In this document: positions 46,908 through 57,036 of the stretch, piece after piece
How positions within the stretch are numbered: position 1 is the stretch's first letter
Layout of the letters: each line of letters opens with the position of its first letter
Assembly (NCBI RefSeq): GCF_024508275.1
Contig: NZ_CP101989.1
Location: 2,046,001-2,110,000 of the forward strand
Source: Cellulomonas wangsupingiae
GTDB taxonomy: Bacteria > Actinomycetota > Actinomycetes > Actinomycetales > Cellulomonadaceae
Direction: 5' to 3'
Length of the DNA: 64,000 bases
The notes under the pieces: generated by a model
Told to the model about the DNA's origin: nothing
The model's input: the letters and a program-made list of their open reading frames with translations, nothing else
Database searches by the model: none
Program-made: the position numbers and the translations under genes

Positions 46908-48439
46908 GCGGCCAGGAGCGGCGCGGTCGTGACGACCGGTCGGCCGACGCACGGCGCGACGCGCGCGGTCGGCAGCGGGGCGAGGCGCGCGTCCAGGGGC
47001 GCGCGGCCCGGACGACGGCGGCGCCGTCGCAGCGCTCGCGACAGGCCGACCCCGCGCGGAACGCGGCGTACGACACGCTGCGCGCCGTCGCGGAGTCCGA
47101 CGCGTACGCGAACCTGGTCCTGCCGCCCCTGCTGCGCGACCGCCGCATCGCGGGCCGTGACGCGGGGTTCGCGACCGAGCTTGCCTACGGCACGCTGCGC
47201 CTGCGGGGCAGGTACGACGCGGTGCTCGCCCTGGCGTCGTCGCGTCCGCTCCACCAGGTCGACCCGAACGTCCTCGACGTGCTGCGCCTGGGTGCGCACC
47301 AGCTCCTGGGCATGCGCGTCGCCCCGCACGCCGCGGTGTCCGAGACCGTCGGCCTGGCGCGGGAGCGGGTGGGTGCCGGTGCCGCGCAGTTCGTCAACGC
47401 GGTCCTGCGCAGGGTCTCGGAGCACCCGCTCGAGGCGTGGCTGGAGCGGATCGGTGACGCGGCCGACCCGCGAGGGGACGACCCGGTCGCCCGGCTCGCC
47501 GCGGTGGAGAGCCATCCCGCGTGGGTCGTGCGGGCGATGCGCGAGTCCCTGGTGGGCGCGGGCCGTTCCGCCGACGAGCTGGGCGCCCTGCTGGCCGCGG
47601 ACAACGCGCCGCCTCGGGTGACGCTCGTCGTGCGCCCGGGGCTGGCCGACCCGGCGCAGGTAGCGCAGGAGGCGGACGTGACGCCGGCAGGGCTGGCGCC
47701 CACCGCGCTGGTCCTGTCCGGGGGCGACCCCGGTGCGTTGCCGGCGGTGCGGGACGGGGCCGCGGGCGTGCAGGACGAGGGGTCGCAGCTCGTGACGCTG
47801 GCGTTCGTCGCGGCGCCCGTCGAAGGGCCCGACGCCCGGTGGCTGGACCTGTGCGCGGGACCGGGGGGCAAGGCCGCGCTGCTGGGTGCGCTGGCGGCTC
47901 AGCGGGGGGCGCGGATCGTCGCGAACGAGGTGCAGCCGCACCGCACCCGCCTCGTCGAGCAGGCGCTGCGGGCGGTGCCGGGCGACGCGGTCGAGGAGGT
48001 GCGCACGAGCGACGGGCGGACGGTCGGCGCGCTGGAGCCCGCGTCGTACGACCGGGTGCTGCTCGACGCGCCCTGCACGGGGCTGGGTGCGCTGCGGCGG
48101 CGCCCGGAGTCCCGGTGGCGCCGGACGCCGGCGGACCTGGCGACGCTCAGCGCCCTGCAGCGCGAGCTGCTCGCGTCGGCGGTCGCGGCGGTGCGTCCGG
48201 GTGGTGTCGTCGGGTACGTGACGTGCTCGCCGCACCTGGCGGAGACCCAGCTCGTCGTGCTCGACGCGGTCCGGGCGGCGGGACGCGCCGGGACGCCGGT
48301 GGAGGTCGTCGACGCGGCGCCCGTCATGGCGCAGGTGGCACCCGCCTGGCAGCCGGTGGCGGGACGGACCGACGTGCAGCTGTGGCCGCACGTGCACGGC
48401 ACCGACGCGATGCACCTCACGCTGCTGCGACGTCTCTGA
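46904..48439 (+). CDS. rsmB: 16S rRNA (cytosine-967-C5)-methyltransferase
   Basis: This 511-residue enzyme joins an N-terminal NusB-like RNA-binding domain ([23 protein letters not shown]...) to a C-terminal SAM-dependent methyltransferase. The SAM motif is [17 protein letters not shown]. The two catalytic cysteines appear in [15 protein letters not shown] and [13 protein letters not shown] basic, Arg-rich extension of about 45 residues precedes the NusB part. The ATG overlaps the fmt stop. Confidence 0.96.
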   Translation: MSGQERRGRDDRSADARRDARGRQRGEARVQGRAARTTAAPSQRSRQADPARNAAYDTLRAVAESDAYANLVLPPLLRDRRIAGRDAGFATELAYGTLRLRGRYDAVLALASSRPLHQVDPNVLDVLRLGAHQLLGMRVAPHAAVSETVGLARERVGAGAAQFVNAVLRRVSEHPLEAWLERIGDAADPRGDDPVARLAAVESHPAWVVRAMRESLVGAGRSADELGALLAADNAPPRVTLVVRPGLADPAQVAQEADVTPAGLAPTALVLSGGDPGALPAVRDGAAGVQDEGSQLVTLAFVAAPVEGPDARWLDLCAGPGGKAALLGALAAQRGARIVANEVQPHRTRLVEQALRAVPGDAVEEVRTSDGRTVGALEPASYDRVLLDAPCTGLGALRRRPESRWRRTPADLATLSALQRELLASAVAAVRPGGVVGYVTCSPHLAETQLVVLDAVRAAGRAGTPVEVVDAAPVMAQVAPAWQPVAGRTDVQLWPHVHGTDAMHLTLLRRL

Positions 48440-48474
48440 CGGCCGGGGTCGCACGGCGGCGGTCGCGGCGTGGG

Positions 48475-48480
48475 TAGCGT
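48475..48480 (+). promoter_or_regulatory. Leaderless-type -10 box of rpe
   Basis: TAGCGT lies six bases before the rpe GTG, in the 47-base gap after rsmB. Confidence 0.55.
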
Positions 48481-48486
48481 GGGCGT

Positions 48487-49158
48487 GTGGCTCCCGTGCT
48501 GATCAACCCGAGCATCCTGTCCGCCGACTTCGCGAACCTCGAGCGCGACCTGCAGGCCATCGCGTCGGCGGACCACGCGCACGTCGACGTGATGGACCAG
48601 CACTTCGTGCCCAACCTGACGATCGGGCTGCCGGTCGTGCGTCGCCTCGCCGAGGTGAGCCCCGTCCCGCTCGACGTCCACCTGATGGTCGAGGACGCGG
48701 ACCGCTGGGCCCTGCAGTACGCGGAGGCGGGTGCGGCGTCCGTGACGTTCCACGCCGAGGCGGCGCAGGCGCCCGTGCGGCTGGCGCGCGAGCTGCGGGC
48801 GGGCGGCGTCCGCGCGGCGGTCGCGCTGCGGCCGGCGACGCCCGTCGAGCCGTTCCTCGACCTCCTGGGGGAGGTTGACATGGTGCTGGTGATGACGGTC
48901 GAGCCCGGCTTCGGCGGGCAGTCGTTCATCGAGGGCACGCTGGCGAAGGTCCGCCGTACGCGGGCCGCGGTGGACGCGGTCGGCGCCGACACGTGGGTGC
49001 AGGTGGACGGCGGTGTGTCGCGCGCGACCATCGGCCGCATCGCGCGGGCCGGCGCCAACGTGTTCGTCGCGGGCTCGGCGGTGTACGGCGCGCCCGACGT
49101 CGCCGCGGAGATCGCCGCGCTGCGGTCGCTCGCGGAGCACCCGACGGTCGACGCCTGA
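48487..49158 (+). CDS. rpe: Ribulose-phosphate 3-epimerase
   Basis: This 223-residue TIM-barrel enzyme interconverts ribulose and xylulose 5-phosphates in the pentose phosphate pathway. It shows [17 protein letters not shown], the metal and catalytic residues in [27 protein letters not shown], and [12 protein letters not shown], ending with [11 protein letters not shown] and [12 protein letters not shown]. The GTG is preceded by a leaderless-type -10 box. Its product ribulose 5-phosphate is also the substrate of the RibB domain encoded downstream. Confidence 0.98.
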   Translation: MAPVLINPSILSADFANLERDLQAIASADHAHVDVMDQHFVPNLTIGLPVVRRLAEVSPVPLDVHLMVEDADRWALQYAEAGAASVTFHAEAAQAPVRLARELRAGGVRAAVALRPATPVEPFLDLLGEVDMVLVMTVEPGFGGQSFIEGTLAKVRRTRAAVDAVGADTWVQVDGGVSRATIGRIARAGANVFVAGSAVYGAPDVAAEIAALRSLAEHPTVDA

Positions 49159-49225
49159 GGCGGCGGGTCGTCCGCCGGACGGCGCGCGGTAGGCGATGCG
49201 GCGTGTGGCATCATCGTTCACTGAA

Positions 49226-49367
49226 CACACACGTGCTCCGGGGTCGGTGAAAGTCCGAGCCGGCGGTGACAGTCCGCGACCCGTGAGCCCCGCGAGGGGT
49301 GAGCGGTTGACCTGGTGGAACTCCGGGACCGACGGTGAAAGTCCGGATGGGAGGAGACGCGTGCACG
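49226..49367 (+). promoter_or_regulatory. FMN riboswitch (RFN element)
   Basis: The conserved RFN core is present: CTCCGGGGTCGGTGAAAGTC near 49236, the internal GGCGGTGACAGTCCGCGAC, and later TGGTGGAACTCCGGGACCGACGG followed by TGAAAGTCCGGATGGGAGGA. An outer stem can form from CACACGT (about 49227) and ACGCGTG (about 49357). The aptamer binds FMN and represses the rib operon. In the 83 bases that follow, CCTGC at 49399 or 49423 can pair with GCAGG at 49442, just after the ribosome site GGAGG (49436-49440), which suggests control of translation. Confidence 0.93.
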
Positions 49368-49449
49368 GTGCGCCCCTGTGCGTGCCGTGACGGTGCGGCC
49401 TGCCGCCCGTGCGACCCCGGAGCCTGCGAGGCGACGGAGGTGCAGGGCG

Positions 49450-50604
49450 ATGAGCACGACCACGGGCGCCACGGCGCCCACCCCCGCGGACGTCACCGAC
49501 GTCGCGGCCCGCGTGCACCCGCACGAGGTCGCCGCCATGCGCCGCGCGCTCGAGCTCGCCGCGAGGGGCCCCGCGGGCCCCAACCCGCGCGTCGGGTGCG
49601 TCCTGCTGGCCCCGGAGACCGCGACCGGTCGTGCCGCGACCGGGACGGTGCTGGGCGAGGGCTGGCACCGCGGCGCCGGCACCCCGCACGCCGAGGTCGC
49701 CGCCCTGGCGGACGCCCGCGAGCGCGGCGCCGACGTGCGCGGCGCGACCGCGGTCGTGACGCTCGAGCCGTGCGACCACACCGGCCGGACGGGTCCGTGC
49801 TCGGTGGCGCTGGTCGACGCGGGCGTCGCGCGTGTGGTCGTCGCGGTGGAGGACCCGAACCCGGTGGCAGCCGGGGGAGCGCGGCGCCTGCGGGACGCCG
49901 GGGTGGACGTCGTGACCGGCGCGCTGCAGGACGAGGGCAGCCGGCTGCTGGCGCCCTGGCTGTCCGCCGTGCGGCGCGGCCGGCCCTTCGTGACGCTCAA
50001 GATCGCCTCGACCCTGGACGGCCGGGTCGCGGCGGCCGACGGCTCGAGCCGGTGGATCACGTCGGACGTGGCGCGCCGGCACGCCCACACGCTGCGGGCG
50101 GAGGTCGGGGCGATCGTGGTCGGGACCGGGACGGTCCTGGCGGACGACCCGTCGCTGACGGCGCGGACCCTGGACGGGTCGTTGGTGGAGCACCAGCCGC
50201 TGCGTGTCGTCGTGGGGGACCGTGACGTGCCCGCCGGCTCCCGGCTGCGAGGGCCGGGCGGCGACCTCGTGCACGTCCGCACGCACGACCCGGCGCACGT
50301 CCTGCAGGTGATGCAGGCCCGCGAGGTGCGGCACGTGCTCGTCGAGGGCGGACCCACGCTCGCGGCGGCGTTCCTCGCCGCGGGCCTGGTCGACGAGGTG
50401 CACGCGTACCTGGCACCCGTCCTGCTGGGTGCGGGCCCCACGGCGGTCGGTGACCTCGGCATCACCACGATCCGCGACGCGATCCGGCTGGTGCCGACCG
50501 AGGTCCTCCCGCTGGGTCCCGACGTGCTCGTCGTCGCGTCGCCCGCGCCACCGCCCGGCGCCCCCACCGAGAACGTTCGTACGTCCACCGAGGAGGAGCA
50601 CTGA
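49450..50604 (+). CDS. ribD: Bifunctional riboflavin deaminase / reductase RibD
   Basis: This 384-residue enzyme has an N-terminal zinc deaminase with TPHAEVAAL and LEPCDHTGRTGPC, then a C-terminal NADPH reductase with VTLKIASTLDGRVAAADGSSRWITS and HVLVEGGPTLAAAFL. It performs the second and third steps of riboflavin synthesis. The ATG at 49450 follows GGAGG by nine bases. The open frame starts earlier, inside the riboswitch region, and that part is not real. ribE begins in its stop codon. Confidence 0.97.
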   Translation: MSTTTGATAPTPADVTDVAARVHPHEVAAMRRALELAARGPAGPNPRVGCVLLAPETATGRAATGTVLGEGWHRGAGTPHAEVAALADARERGADVRGATAVVTLEPCDHTGRTGPCSVALVDAGVARVVVAVEDPNPVAAGGARRLRDAGVDVVTGALQDEGSRLLAPWLSAVRRGRPFVTLKIASTLDGRVAAADGSSRWITSDVARRHAHTLRAEVGAIVVGTGTVLADDPSLTARTLDGSLVEHQPLRVVVGDRDVPAGSRLRGPGGDLVHVRTHDPAHVLQVMQAREVRHVLVEGGPTLAAAFLAAGLVDEVHAYLAPVLLGAGPTAVGDLGITTIRDAIRLVPTEVLPLGPDVLVVASPAPPPGAPTENVRTSTEEEH

Positions 50605-51218
50605 TGTTCACCGGCATCGTCGAGGAGATGGGCACCGTGGTCGCGCTCACGCCGGGCGACGGGGACGGGGTGGACGCGCGGCTGCGCGTGCGCGGCCCCC
50701 TGGTCACGTCCGACGCGCGGCCGGGTGACTCGATCGCCGTCAGCGGCGTGTGCCTGACCGTGGCCGAGCTGCCCGGTGACGGCACGTTCGTCGCCGACGT
50801 CATGCCCGAGACGCTGCGCCGGTCGGCGCTGGGCGACCTGGCCGAGGGCGACGCGGTCAACCTCGAGCGCGCCCTGGCGGTCGGTGGCCGGTACGGCGGC
50901 CACGTCGTGCAGGGGCACGTCGACGGCGTCGGCGTCGTCCGTGCGCGGCGGCCCGGCCCGCGGTGGGACGACGTCGAGATCGGGCTGGAGCCAGCCATCG
51001 CGCGGTACGTCGCGGAGAAGGGCTCGATCACGGTCCAAGGTGTGTCCCTGACCGTCACGCACGTGGGCGACGACACCTTCGGGGTCTCCCTGATCCCGAC
51101 GACGCTGCAGGTCACCACGCTGGGGGCGCTGCAGCCCGGCGCGCGCGTGAACCTCGAGGTCGACGTCCTGGCGAAGTACACCGAGCGGCTGCTCGCGACA
51201 GGGGGAGCGCTGCGATGA
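50604..51218 (+). CDS. ribE: Riboflavin synthase alpha subunit
   Basis: This 204-residue enzyme converts two lumazine molecules into riboflavin and its precursor. It begins MFTGIVEEMG and has two tandem lumazine-binding barrels, with SGVCLTV and GGHVVQGHVDGVG in the first and QGVSLTVTHV in the second. The ATG overlaps the ribD stop and ribBA overlaps its own stop, so the operon is fully coupled. Confidence 0.98.
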   Translation: MFTGIVEEMGTVVALTPGDGDGVDARLRVRGPLVTSDARPGDSIAVSGVCLTVAELPGDGTFVADVMPETLRRSALGDLAEGDAVNLERALAVGGRYGGHVVQGHVDGVGVVRARRPGPRWDDVEIGLEPAIARYVAEKGSITVQGVSLTVTHVGDDTFGVSLIPTTLQVTTLGALQPGARVNLEVDVLAKYTERLLATGGALR

Positions 51219-52594
51219 GCGACGACATCCGGTTGGGCACCGTCGAGGAGGCGCTCGAGGCGCTGCGCGCGGGACGCCCGGTGCTCGTCGCCGACTCCCT
51301 CGACCGCGAGAACGAGGCGGACGTGGTCCTCGCGGCGCAGTCCGCGACCCCCGAGTGGGTGGCCTGGACCATCCGGCACTCGTCGGGCTACCTGTGCGCA
51401 CCCATGCCTGCGGCCCGTGCCGACGCGCTCGACCTGCCGCTGATGGTGCCGCACAGCCAGGACCCCCGGCGGACGGCGTACACCGTGACCGTCGACGCGG
51501 CGACGGGCGTGACCACGGGCATCTCCGCCGCGGACCGCGCACGGACGCTGCGCGTCCTCGCGGACCCCGCGTCGGGGCACGGCGACCTGATCCGGCCCGG
51601 TCACGTCCTGCCCCTGCGGGCGGTGCCGGGAGGCGTGCTGCACCGCGCGGGGCACACCGAGGCCGCCGTCGACCTGTGCCGGCTGGCGGGCCTCGAGCCC
51701 GTCGGCGCGATCGCCGAGCTCGTGCGCGACGACGGGCAGATGGTCCGGCTGCCCGAGGCGGCGCGGATCGCCGCCGCCGCCGGCCTGGTCCTGCTCACCA
51801 TCGCGGACCTGCGGGCCTGGCGCGTGGCGCACGGGGACACCGGCCCGACCGAGCAGGTCGACCCCGACGCCACCCCGCGGGTCCACGCGACGCACACCGC
51901 GTACCTGCCGACGCGTCACGGCGACTTCCGCATCCACGGGTACCGCGACCTGCGCACGGGTGACGAGCACGTCGCCCTGGTGTCGACGGCCGGCCTCGCG
52001 GACGAGCCGACCGTGCGGGTGCACTCCGAGTGCCTGACGGGCGACGCGTTCGGCTCCGCCCGCTGCGACTGCGGCCCGCAGCTCGACGCGGCCCTCGAGA
52101 TCGCCGCCGCCGAGGGCGGGGCCGTCGTGTACATGCGCGGCCACGAGGGCCGGGGGATCGGGCTGCTGGCGAAGGTCGCCGCGTACGCCCTGCAGGACGT
52201 GGGCCGCGACACCATCGAGGCGAACGTCGACCTCGGCTGGCCGGCGGACCGCCGCGAGTACGGCGCCGCCGCGGCGATCCTCGCCGACCTGGGCGTGCGG
52301 CGCGTGCGGCTCCTGACCAACAACCCCGCGAAGGTCGAGGGCCTGCGCGCGCACGGCATCGAGGTCACGCAGGTGCGCGGCCTGGAGGTCGGGCGCACCC
52401 CGCACAACGAGGCGTACCTGCGCACCAAGGCCACGAGCATGGGCCACGCGCTGCACCTCGACGACGTCGACGGCGACGCCCGCACCCCGGCGCTCGTGCC
52501 CCCCGTGCACGTCGCGCCCGTCATCGCCGGCCCCGCACCCGCGGGGACCGACACGACCGACCACACGTTCGACCCCCTGGAGGAGCTGGCATGA
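51215..52594 (+). CDS. ribBA: Bifunctional DHBP synthase / GTP cyclohydrolase II RibBA
   Basis: This 459-residue fusion supplies both branches of riboflavin synthesis. The RibB half shows the acidic loop [22 protein letters not shown] and RAGHTEAA. The RibA half has the zinc site [18 protein letters not shown] and the catalytic region [16 protein letters not shown] tail of about 50 residues rich in A, P and T follows the RibA domain. The ATG overlaps ribE and its stop overlaps ribH. Confidence 0.98.
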   Translation: MSDDIRLGTVEEALEALRAGRPVLVADSLDRENEADVVLAAQSATPEWVAWTIRHSSGYLCAPMPAARADALDLPLMVPHSQDPRRTAYTVTVDAATGVTTGISAADRARTLRVLADPASGHGDLIRPGHVLPLRAVPGGVLHRAGHTEAAVDLCRLAGLEPVGAIAELVRDDGQMVRLPEAARIAAAAGLVLLTIADLRAWRVAHGDTGPTEQVDPDATPRVHATHTAYLPTRHGDFRIHGYRDLRTGDEHVALVSTAGLADEPTVRVHSECLTGDAFGSARCDCGPQLDAALEIAAAEGGAVVYMRGHEGRGIGLLAKVAAYALQDVGRDTIEANVDLGWPADRREYGAAAAILADLGVRRVRLLTNNPAKVEGLRAHGIEVTQVRGLEVGRTPHNEAYLRTKATSMGHALHLDDVDGDARTPALVPPVHVAPVIAGPAPAGTDTTDHTFDPLEELA

Positions 52595-53064
52595 GCGGCG
52601 CAGGTGCACCCACCCTCGAGCTGGACGGCCGCGGCCTGCGGGTCGTCGTCGTCGCGGCGAGCTGGCACACGACCGTCATGGACGGCCTGGTCGCCGGTGC
52701 GCAGCGTGCGCTGGCCGAGGCGGGCGTCGAGGACGTCACCACGGTGCGCGTCCCGGGCTCGTTCGAGCTGCCGGTCGCCGCGCAGCGCGCCGCCGGCGGC
52801 GCCGACGCCGTCGTCGCGCTCGGCGTGGTGATCCGCGGCGGCACGCCCCACTTCGACTACGTGTGCCAGGCCGCCACGTGGGGCCTGACCGAGGTCGGTC
52901 TGCGCACCGGCGTCCCGGTCGGGTTCGGTGTGCTGACGTGCGACGACGAGCAGCAGGCGATCGACCGCGCCGGGCTGCCCGGGTCGCACGAGGACAAGGG
53001 CGCCGAGGCCGCGCAGGCGGCCGTCGCCACCGCCCTGGCCCTGCGCTCGCTCGGCGACGCCTGA
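52591..53064 (+). CDS. ribH: 6,7-dimethyl-8-ribityllumazine synthase
   Basis: This 157-residue enzyme condenses the RibD and RibB products into lumazine and usually forms hollow capsids. Motifs are [45 protein letters not shown] and [16 protein letters not shown]. The ATG overlaps the ribBA stop. It is the last gene of the rib operon; hisE starts 47 bases later with its own promoter. Confidence 0.98.
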   Translation: MSGAGAPTLELDGRGLRVVVVAASWHTTVMDGLVAGAQRALAEAGVEDVTTVRVPGSFELPVAAQRAAGGADAVVALGVVIRGGTPHFDYVCQAATWGLTEVGLRTGVPVGFGVLTCDDEQQAIDRAGLPGSHEDKGAEAAQAAVATALALRSLGDA

Positions 53065-53098
53065 CGGACACGTGTGCGGCGGCACCCGGACGGACGTC

Positions 53099-53104
53099 TA
53101 GGCT
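53099..53104 (+). promoter_or_regulatory. Leaderless-type -10 box of hisE
   Basis: TAGGCT lies six bases before the hisE GTG, with no ribosome site between. Confidence 0.55.
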
Positions 53105-53110
53105 CGTGTC

Positions 53111-53374
53111 GTGAAGTCGTTCGAGGAGCTGTTCGCCGAGCTGTCGCAGAAGGCCGCCACGCGCCCCGAGGGGTCGGGCACCGTCGCCGAGCTGGACGCC
53201 GGGGTGCATGCCATCGGCAAGAAGGTCGTCGAGGAGGCCGCCGAGGTCTGGATGGCGGCCGAGCACGAGTCCGACGCGCGCGCCGCCGAGGAGATCTCGC
53301 AGCTGCTGTACCACCTGCAGGTGCTCATGCTCGCCAAGGGCCTGACCCTGCAGGACGTGTACACGCATCTGTGA
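53111..53374 (+). CDS. hisE: Phosphoribosyl-ATP pyrophosphatase
   Basis: This 87-residue MazG-fold enzyme performs the second step of histidine synthesis. [23 protein letters not shown] and the metal-binding [14 protein letters not shown] and [15 protein letters not shown] helices are clear. It is the stand-alone actinobacterial form, not fused to HisI. hisG follows after 64 bases. Confidence 0.97.
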   Translation: MKSFEELFAELSQKAATRPEGSGTVAELDAGVHAIGKKVVEEAAEVWMAAEHESDARAAEEISQLLYHLQVLMLAKGLTLQDVYTHL

Positions 53375-53438
53375 CGCACGGGCCGCCGCGCCCGTCGTCC
53401 CGCCCCCGCCGACACCCCACCGAACCACCGAGGACACC

Positions 53439-54287
53439 GTGCTGAGGATCGCCGTCCCCAACAAGGGCTCCCTGTCCGAGCCCGCCGTCTCCATGTTGCG
53501 CGAGGCCGGCTACCGGCAGCGCCGCGACGCCCGCGAGCTCGTCCTGCCCGACCCGGACAACGACGTCGAGTTCTTCTTCCTGCGCCCGCGGGACGTCGCG
53601 GTCTACGTCGGCGCCGGCACGGTCGACGTCGGCATCACCGGTCGCGACCTGCTCATCGACTCCGCGTCGTCGGCGGTCGAGCACCTGCCTCTGGGCTTCG
53701 CACGCTCCACGTTCCGCTTCGCGGGGACCGCCGGCCGGCTGACCGACGCCCGCCAGATCGCGGGGCTGCGCGTCGCCACGTCGTACTCCGAGCTCGTCTC
53801 GGCCTACCTGCGCGAGCGGGGCATCGAGCCGGAGGCCGTCGTGCGCCTGGACGGCGCGGTCGAGTCCGCGATCCGGCTGGGCGTCGCCGACGTCATCGCC
53901 GACGTCGTCGAGACCGGCTCCACGCTGCGTGCCGCCGGCCTCGAGGTCTTCGGCGAGCCCATCCTGCGCTCCGAGGCCGTCCTGGTGCGCCGCGCCGACG
54001 TCGACCAGCCCGCGGGCCTGGACATCCTGACGCGGCGTCTGCAGGGCGTCCTGACGGCGCGCGAGTACGTCCTCATGGACTACGACGTGCCGCTCGAGCT
54101 CGTCGAGCAGGCCGTCGCGATCACCCCCGGGCTGGAGTCCCCGACCGTCTCGCCGTTGCACAACGGGCAGTGGGCGGCCGTGCGCGCGATGGTGCCCCGC
54201 AGCCAGACGAACCGCGTCATGGACGCGCTGTACGACGTCGGCGCCCGCGCGATCCTCGTCACCTCGATCCTCGCCTGCCGGATCTGA
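53439..54287 (+). CDS. hisG: ATP phosphoribosyltransferase (long form)
   Basis: This 282-residue enzyme starts histidine synthesis by joining ATP and PRPP. It begins [20 protein letters not shown], has the PRPP-binding [19 protein letters not shown], and ends with the ACT-like HisG_C domain ([12 protein letters not shown]...[10 protein letters not shown]) that gives histidine feedback inhibition. The GTG follows GAGGACACC. The rest of the his genes are elsewhere. Confidence 0.98.
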   Translation: MLRIAVPNKGSLSEPAVSMLREAGYRQRRDARELVLPDPDNDVEFFFLRPRDVAVYVGAGTVDVGITGRDLLIDSASSAVEHLPLGFARSTFRFAGTAGRLTDARQIAGLRVATSYSELVSAYLRERGIEPEAVVRLDGAVESAIRLGVADVIADVVETGSTLRAAGLEVFGEPILRSEAVLVRRADVDQPAGLDILTRRLQGVLTAREYVLMDYDVPLELVEQAVAITPGLESPTVSPLHNGQWAAVRAMVPRSQTNRVMDALYDVGARAILVTSILACRI

Positions 54288-54288
54288 C

Positions 54289-54732
54289 GTGCCGGCCCAC
54301 GACGACCTCGCCGCGCCGTTCCGGCCCCGGCTCGCCCGCGCGGTGACGCTGACGGTCGCCGTGGCCGTGCTGGTCCTCACGGTGGTGCTCGTGCTCACGA
54401 TGCCGGGCCTGGCGGTGCTCGACCAGATCGGGTTCGCGCTGTTCGGCCTCGCGATCGTGTGGTTCTGCTGGCGGCAGGCGTCAGTCGTCGCGGTGCCGGA
54501 CGCCACGGGGCTGCGGGTGCGCAACCTCCTCGTCACGCGGCACGTCACGTGGGCCGAGATCGTCTCCGTGCGGTTCGGTCAGGGCCGGCCCTGGGTGCAG
54601 CTCGACCTCGCCGACGGCGACACCCTCGCCGTGATGGGCGTGCAGCGCGCCGACGGTGAGCGCGCCGAGCGCGAGGCGCGCCGGCTCGCGACGCTCGTGG
54701 CACGCCGCAGCGCGACGCCGACCGACGACTGA
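54289..54732 (+). CDS. PH-domain membrane protein
   Basis: This 147-residue protein has two N-terminal membrane segments (about residues 17-37 and 43-60) and then a bacterial PH-type domain (ATGLRVRNLLVTRHVTWAEIVSVRFGQGRPWVQLDLADG). The GTG lies one base after the hisG stop, so it is cotranscribed. The pairing with hisE-hisG is common in Micrococcales. It converges on the DUF3866 gene 17 bases later. Its function is unknown. Confidence 0.88.
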   Translation: MPAHDDLAAPFRPRLARAVTLTVAVAVLVLTVVLVLTMPGLAVLDQIGFALFGLAIVWFCWRQASVVAVPDATGLRVRNLLVTRHVTWAEIVSVRFGQGRPWVQLDLADGDTLAVMGVQRADGERAEREARRLATLVARRSATPTDD

Positions 54733-54749
54733 CGTCCGGCGGCGGCCCT

Positions 54750-55907
54750 TCAGGACGACATGACGGCGTGCACGCCGGCGACGGCGGCCGCGAGGAACGC
54801 CGCCGGGTCGGCGTCCAGGCCGCGGCCCATGGTCGACAGCCGCACCGGTGACGTGCGCAGCGCGTCGAGCAGGGCGTCGTCCGCGTCGACCGTCACGGCG
54901 GTGTGCCGGCCGCGCGGCGCCACCAGCTCGGCCGCCTGGTCCCGGACGCGGTCCGTCAGGGCTGCCCACGAGGCGGCGTCGGGGTCCGCCGTCAGGTCCT
55001 GCGGCGTCCCCGGCAGCTCGGCGGCGAACCGGGGCACCACCACGTCGGCGGGGGACAGGGCGACCCGGCCGTACGCGGTCGACGAGTGGTGCGACACGCC
55101 CAGGTGCCGGTCGCGCGCGTCCGCGCCCGACACCCGCAGCGAGGCCACGGGGCGGCCGCCGAGCACGCCGGCCGCGTTGAGGGCCTCACCTGCGGCGACA
55201 CCCGAGAAGCCCCACCGGGTGCCGGTGCCGAGGTTGCCGGGTCCCTGCGCCACCACGACGAGGTCGGCGCCCACCACGTGGTGCGCGGCGAGCAGGCCCG
55301 TGTGCACGGTGACGGCCTCGAGGTCGCCGCCGAACGCCTGTCCCGTCGTCACGCACGCCTCGACCCAGCCCGCCGACCGCAGGCCGTCGACCGCGCGCGA
55401 GAACCACGCGGGCAGCGCGCCCCCGTCGGTCATCACGTAGGCCACGCGCGGGGCGGGCCGCCCGAGCCGCTCGGCGGCGGCACGCGCACCGGCCACGACC
55501 GCCGGGAGGGCCGAGTGCAGGTCGGCGACGACCACGGGCAGGCCGTCCAGGTCGTCCGCGTCGCGCAGCACGTCGTGGTGGGGCGACTCCTGGTCGTCGA
55601 CGCCCAGGACCATCGCCTGGAGCGGGGTGTAGCGCGCCTTGACGAGGTGCCCCGGGCCCGGCAGCGGGTCGGGGACCAGTGCGTCGGTGCGCGCGACGAC
55701 CAGCGCGTACCCGCCCGTGCCCAGGCCGCGCAGCAGGGCCGTCGCGTTGAGCAGCACGTGGGCGCCCGGCACGACCTCACCCACGAGGTGCGGGTACGAC
55801 AGCGCACGGACCGTGCGGTCCTCACCGTCCAGCGCGACCGTCGACTCGCACGCACCGTCCCACCGGGCCCGGCACTCCGTCACCACTCCCGCACGCCATG
55901 CGATCAC
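54750..55907 (-). CDS. DUF3866 family protein
   Basis: This 385-residue protein begins MIAWRAGVVTECRARWDGACE and contains MVLGVDDQESPHHDVL, VAYVMTDGGALPAWFSRAV and VVAQGPGNLGTGTRWGFSGVAAGE, all typical of the actinobacterial DUF3866 family. It is conserved beside pafB in this group. No membrane segment is visible and its activity is unknown. The start is a GTG, with TAGCGT six bases upstream on the minus strand, so the message is probably leaderless. It is divergent from pafB. Confidence 0.92.
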   Translation of the reverse strand: MIAWRAGVVTECRARWDGACESTVALDGEDRTVRALSYPHLVGEVVPGAHVLLNATALLRGLGTGGYALVVARTDALVPDPLPGPGHLVKARYTPLQAMVLGVDDQESPHHDVLRDADDLDGLPVVVADLHSALPAVVAGARAAAERLGRPAPRVAYVMTDGGALPAWFSRAVDGLRSAGWVEACVTTGQAFGGDLEAVTVHTGLLAAHHVVGADLVVVAQGPGNLGTGTRWGFSGVAAGEALNAAGVLGGRPVASLRVSGADARDRHLGVSHHSSTAYGRVALSPADVVVPRFAAELPGTPQDLTADPDAASWAALTDRVRDQAAELVAPRGRHTAVTVDADDALLDALRTSPVRLSTMGRGLDADPAAFLAAAVAGVHAVMSS

Positions 55908-55913
55908 GCGCCC

Positions 55914-55919
55914 ACGCTA
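55914..55919 (-). promoter_or_regulatory. Leaderless-type -10 box of the DUF3866 gene
   Basis: On the minus strand TAGCGT lies six bases before the GTG at 55907. It stands about 50 bases from the divergent pafB promoter. Confidence 0.55.
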
Positions 55920-55966
55920 CCGGCGTGCCGGACGCCTCCGACGCCCGCGCGCCCGCCTCCGGCGAC

Positions 55967-55972
55967 TACCGT
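55967..55972 (+). promoter_or_regulatory. -10 box of pafB-pafC
   Basis: TACCGT lies eight bases before the pafB ATG. The shared 73-base gap with the DUF3866 gene holds both divergent promoters. Confidence 0.5.
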
Positions 55973-55980
55973 GTAGCCCG

Positions 55981-57036
55981 ATGCCCCCCGCGATCCCGCC
56001 CGCCGAGCGCCTGCTCAACCTCGTCATCGCCCTGGTGAACACCCCGGGCCGGATGACCAAGGAGCAGGTGCGCTCGTCCGTCGCCGGGTACGGCGACGCC
56101 CCCTCCGACGACGCCTTCGAGCGGATGTTCGAGCGGGACAAGGACACGCTGCGCGAGCTGGGCGTCCCGGTGCTGACCGTGACCCACGCGGGGCACGGTG
56201 ACGACATCGGCTACCGCATCGACACCGCCCACTGGTCGCTGCCACCGATCGAGCTGACGGCAGCCGAGCTCGGGGTCCTCGGGCTGGCCGCACAGGTGTG
56301 GCAGGACCAGTCCCTGCGCGCCGACTCGACCCGTGCGCTCACCAAGCTCCGGGCGGTGGGCGCCGCCCCCGAGGCGCACGACCTGGTGGCGGGGCTCGCG
56401 CCGCGGGTGCGGGCCGGCGGTGACGCCTTCGGCCCGCTGGTCGACGCCGTCCAGAACCGGCAGGCCGTGCAGTTCACGTACCACGCGGCCACGACGGGAG
56501 AGGTCCGCGAGCGGCACGTCGAGCCGTGGAAGCTGCTCGCCCGACGTGGCGGCTGGGTGCTGCTGGCCCGGGACCGGGACCGTGGCGCGAGCCGGTCGTT
56601 CCGGCTGCGGCGCATCCGCGGGGCCGTCCGTCCGCTGGGGGAGCCCGGCGGGTTCCCGGCACCGACCGCCGCCGAGCTCGCCGAGGCGTCACGCGCGTGG
56701 ATGGGCGACGGTCCCGAGCGCACGGCGCTCCTCGCGGTGACGCCCGAGCGTGCGGGCGCGCTGCGTGCCCGCGCGACCCGGGTGCCCCCCGACGCTGCCC
56801 TGCCCGCCGGCGCCGAGCAGGTGCTGCGAGGACGTGACCTGGTCGCCGTGCCCTACCGGATCGACTGGGAGCTCGCCGAGGAGGTCGTCGGGTACGGGGA
56901 CGCAGTGCTCGTGCTCGACCCGCCGCAGGTGCGCGACGCGGTCCTGGGGCTGCTGCGGGTCGCGGCCACCCTCGACCGGCGGCGGCCGCCTGCCGGTGAC
57001 CGACGGGCCGACGTCGAGGAGGCGCGCGGTGCCTGA
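55981..57036 (+). CDS. pafB: WYL-domain transcription regulator PafB
   Basis: This 351-residue protein has an N-terminal winged helix (PPAERLLNLVIALVNTPGRMTKEQVR) and a WYL-type domain (RQAVQFTYHAATTGEVRERHVEPWKLLARRGGWVLLARDRDR) with a C-terminal extension. With PafC it activates mycobacterial DNA damage genes independently of LexA, probably by sensing DNA or ligand through the WYL domains. The ATG follows a -10 box by eight bases. pafC overlaps its end by eight bases. The Pup ligase gene pafA is not in the window. Confidence 0.94.
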   Translation: MPPAIPPAERLLNLVIALVNTPGRMTKEQVRSSVAGYGDAPSDDAFERMFERDKDTLRELGVPVLTVTHAGHGDDIGYRIDTAHWSLPPIELTAAELGVLGLAAQVWQDQSLRADSTRALTKLRAVGAAPEAHDLVAGLAPRVRAGGDAFGPLVDAVQNRQAVQFTYHAATTGEVRERHVEPWKLLARRGGWVLLARDRDRGASRSFRLRRIRGAVRPLGEPGGFPAPTAAELAEASRAWMGDGPERTALLAVTPERAGALRARATRVPPDAALPAGAEQVLRGRDLVAVPYRIDWELAEEVVGYGDAVLVLDPPQVRDAVLGLLRVAATLDRRRPPAGDRRADVEEARGA

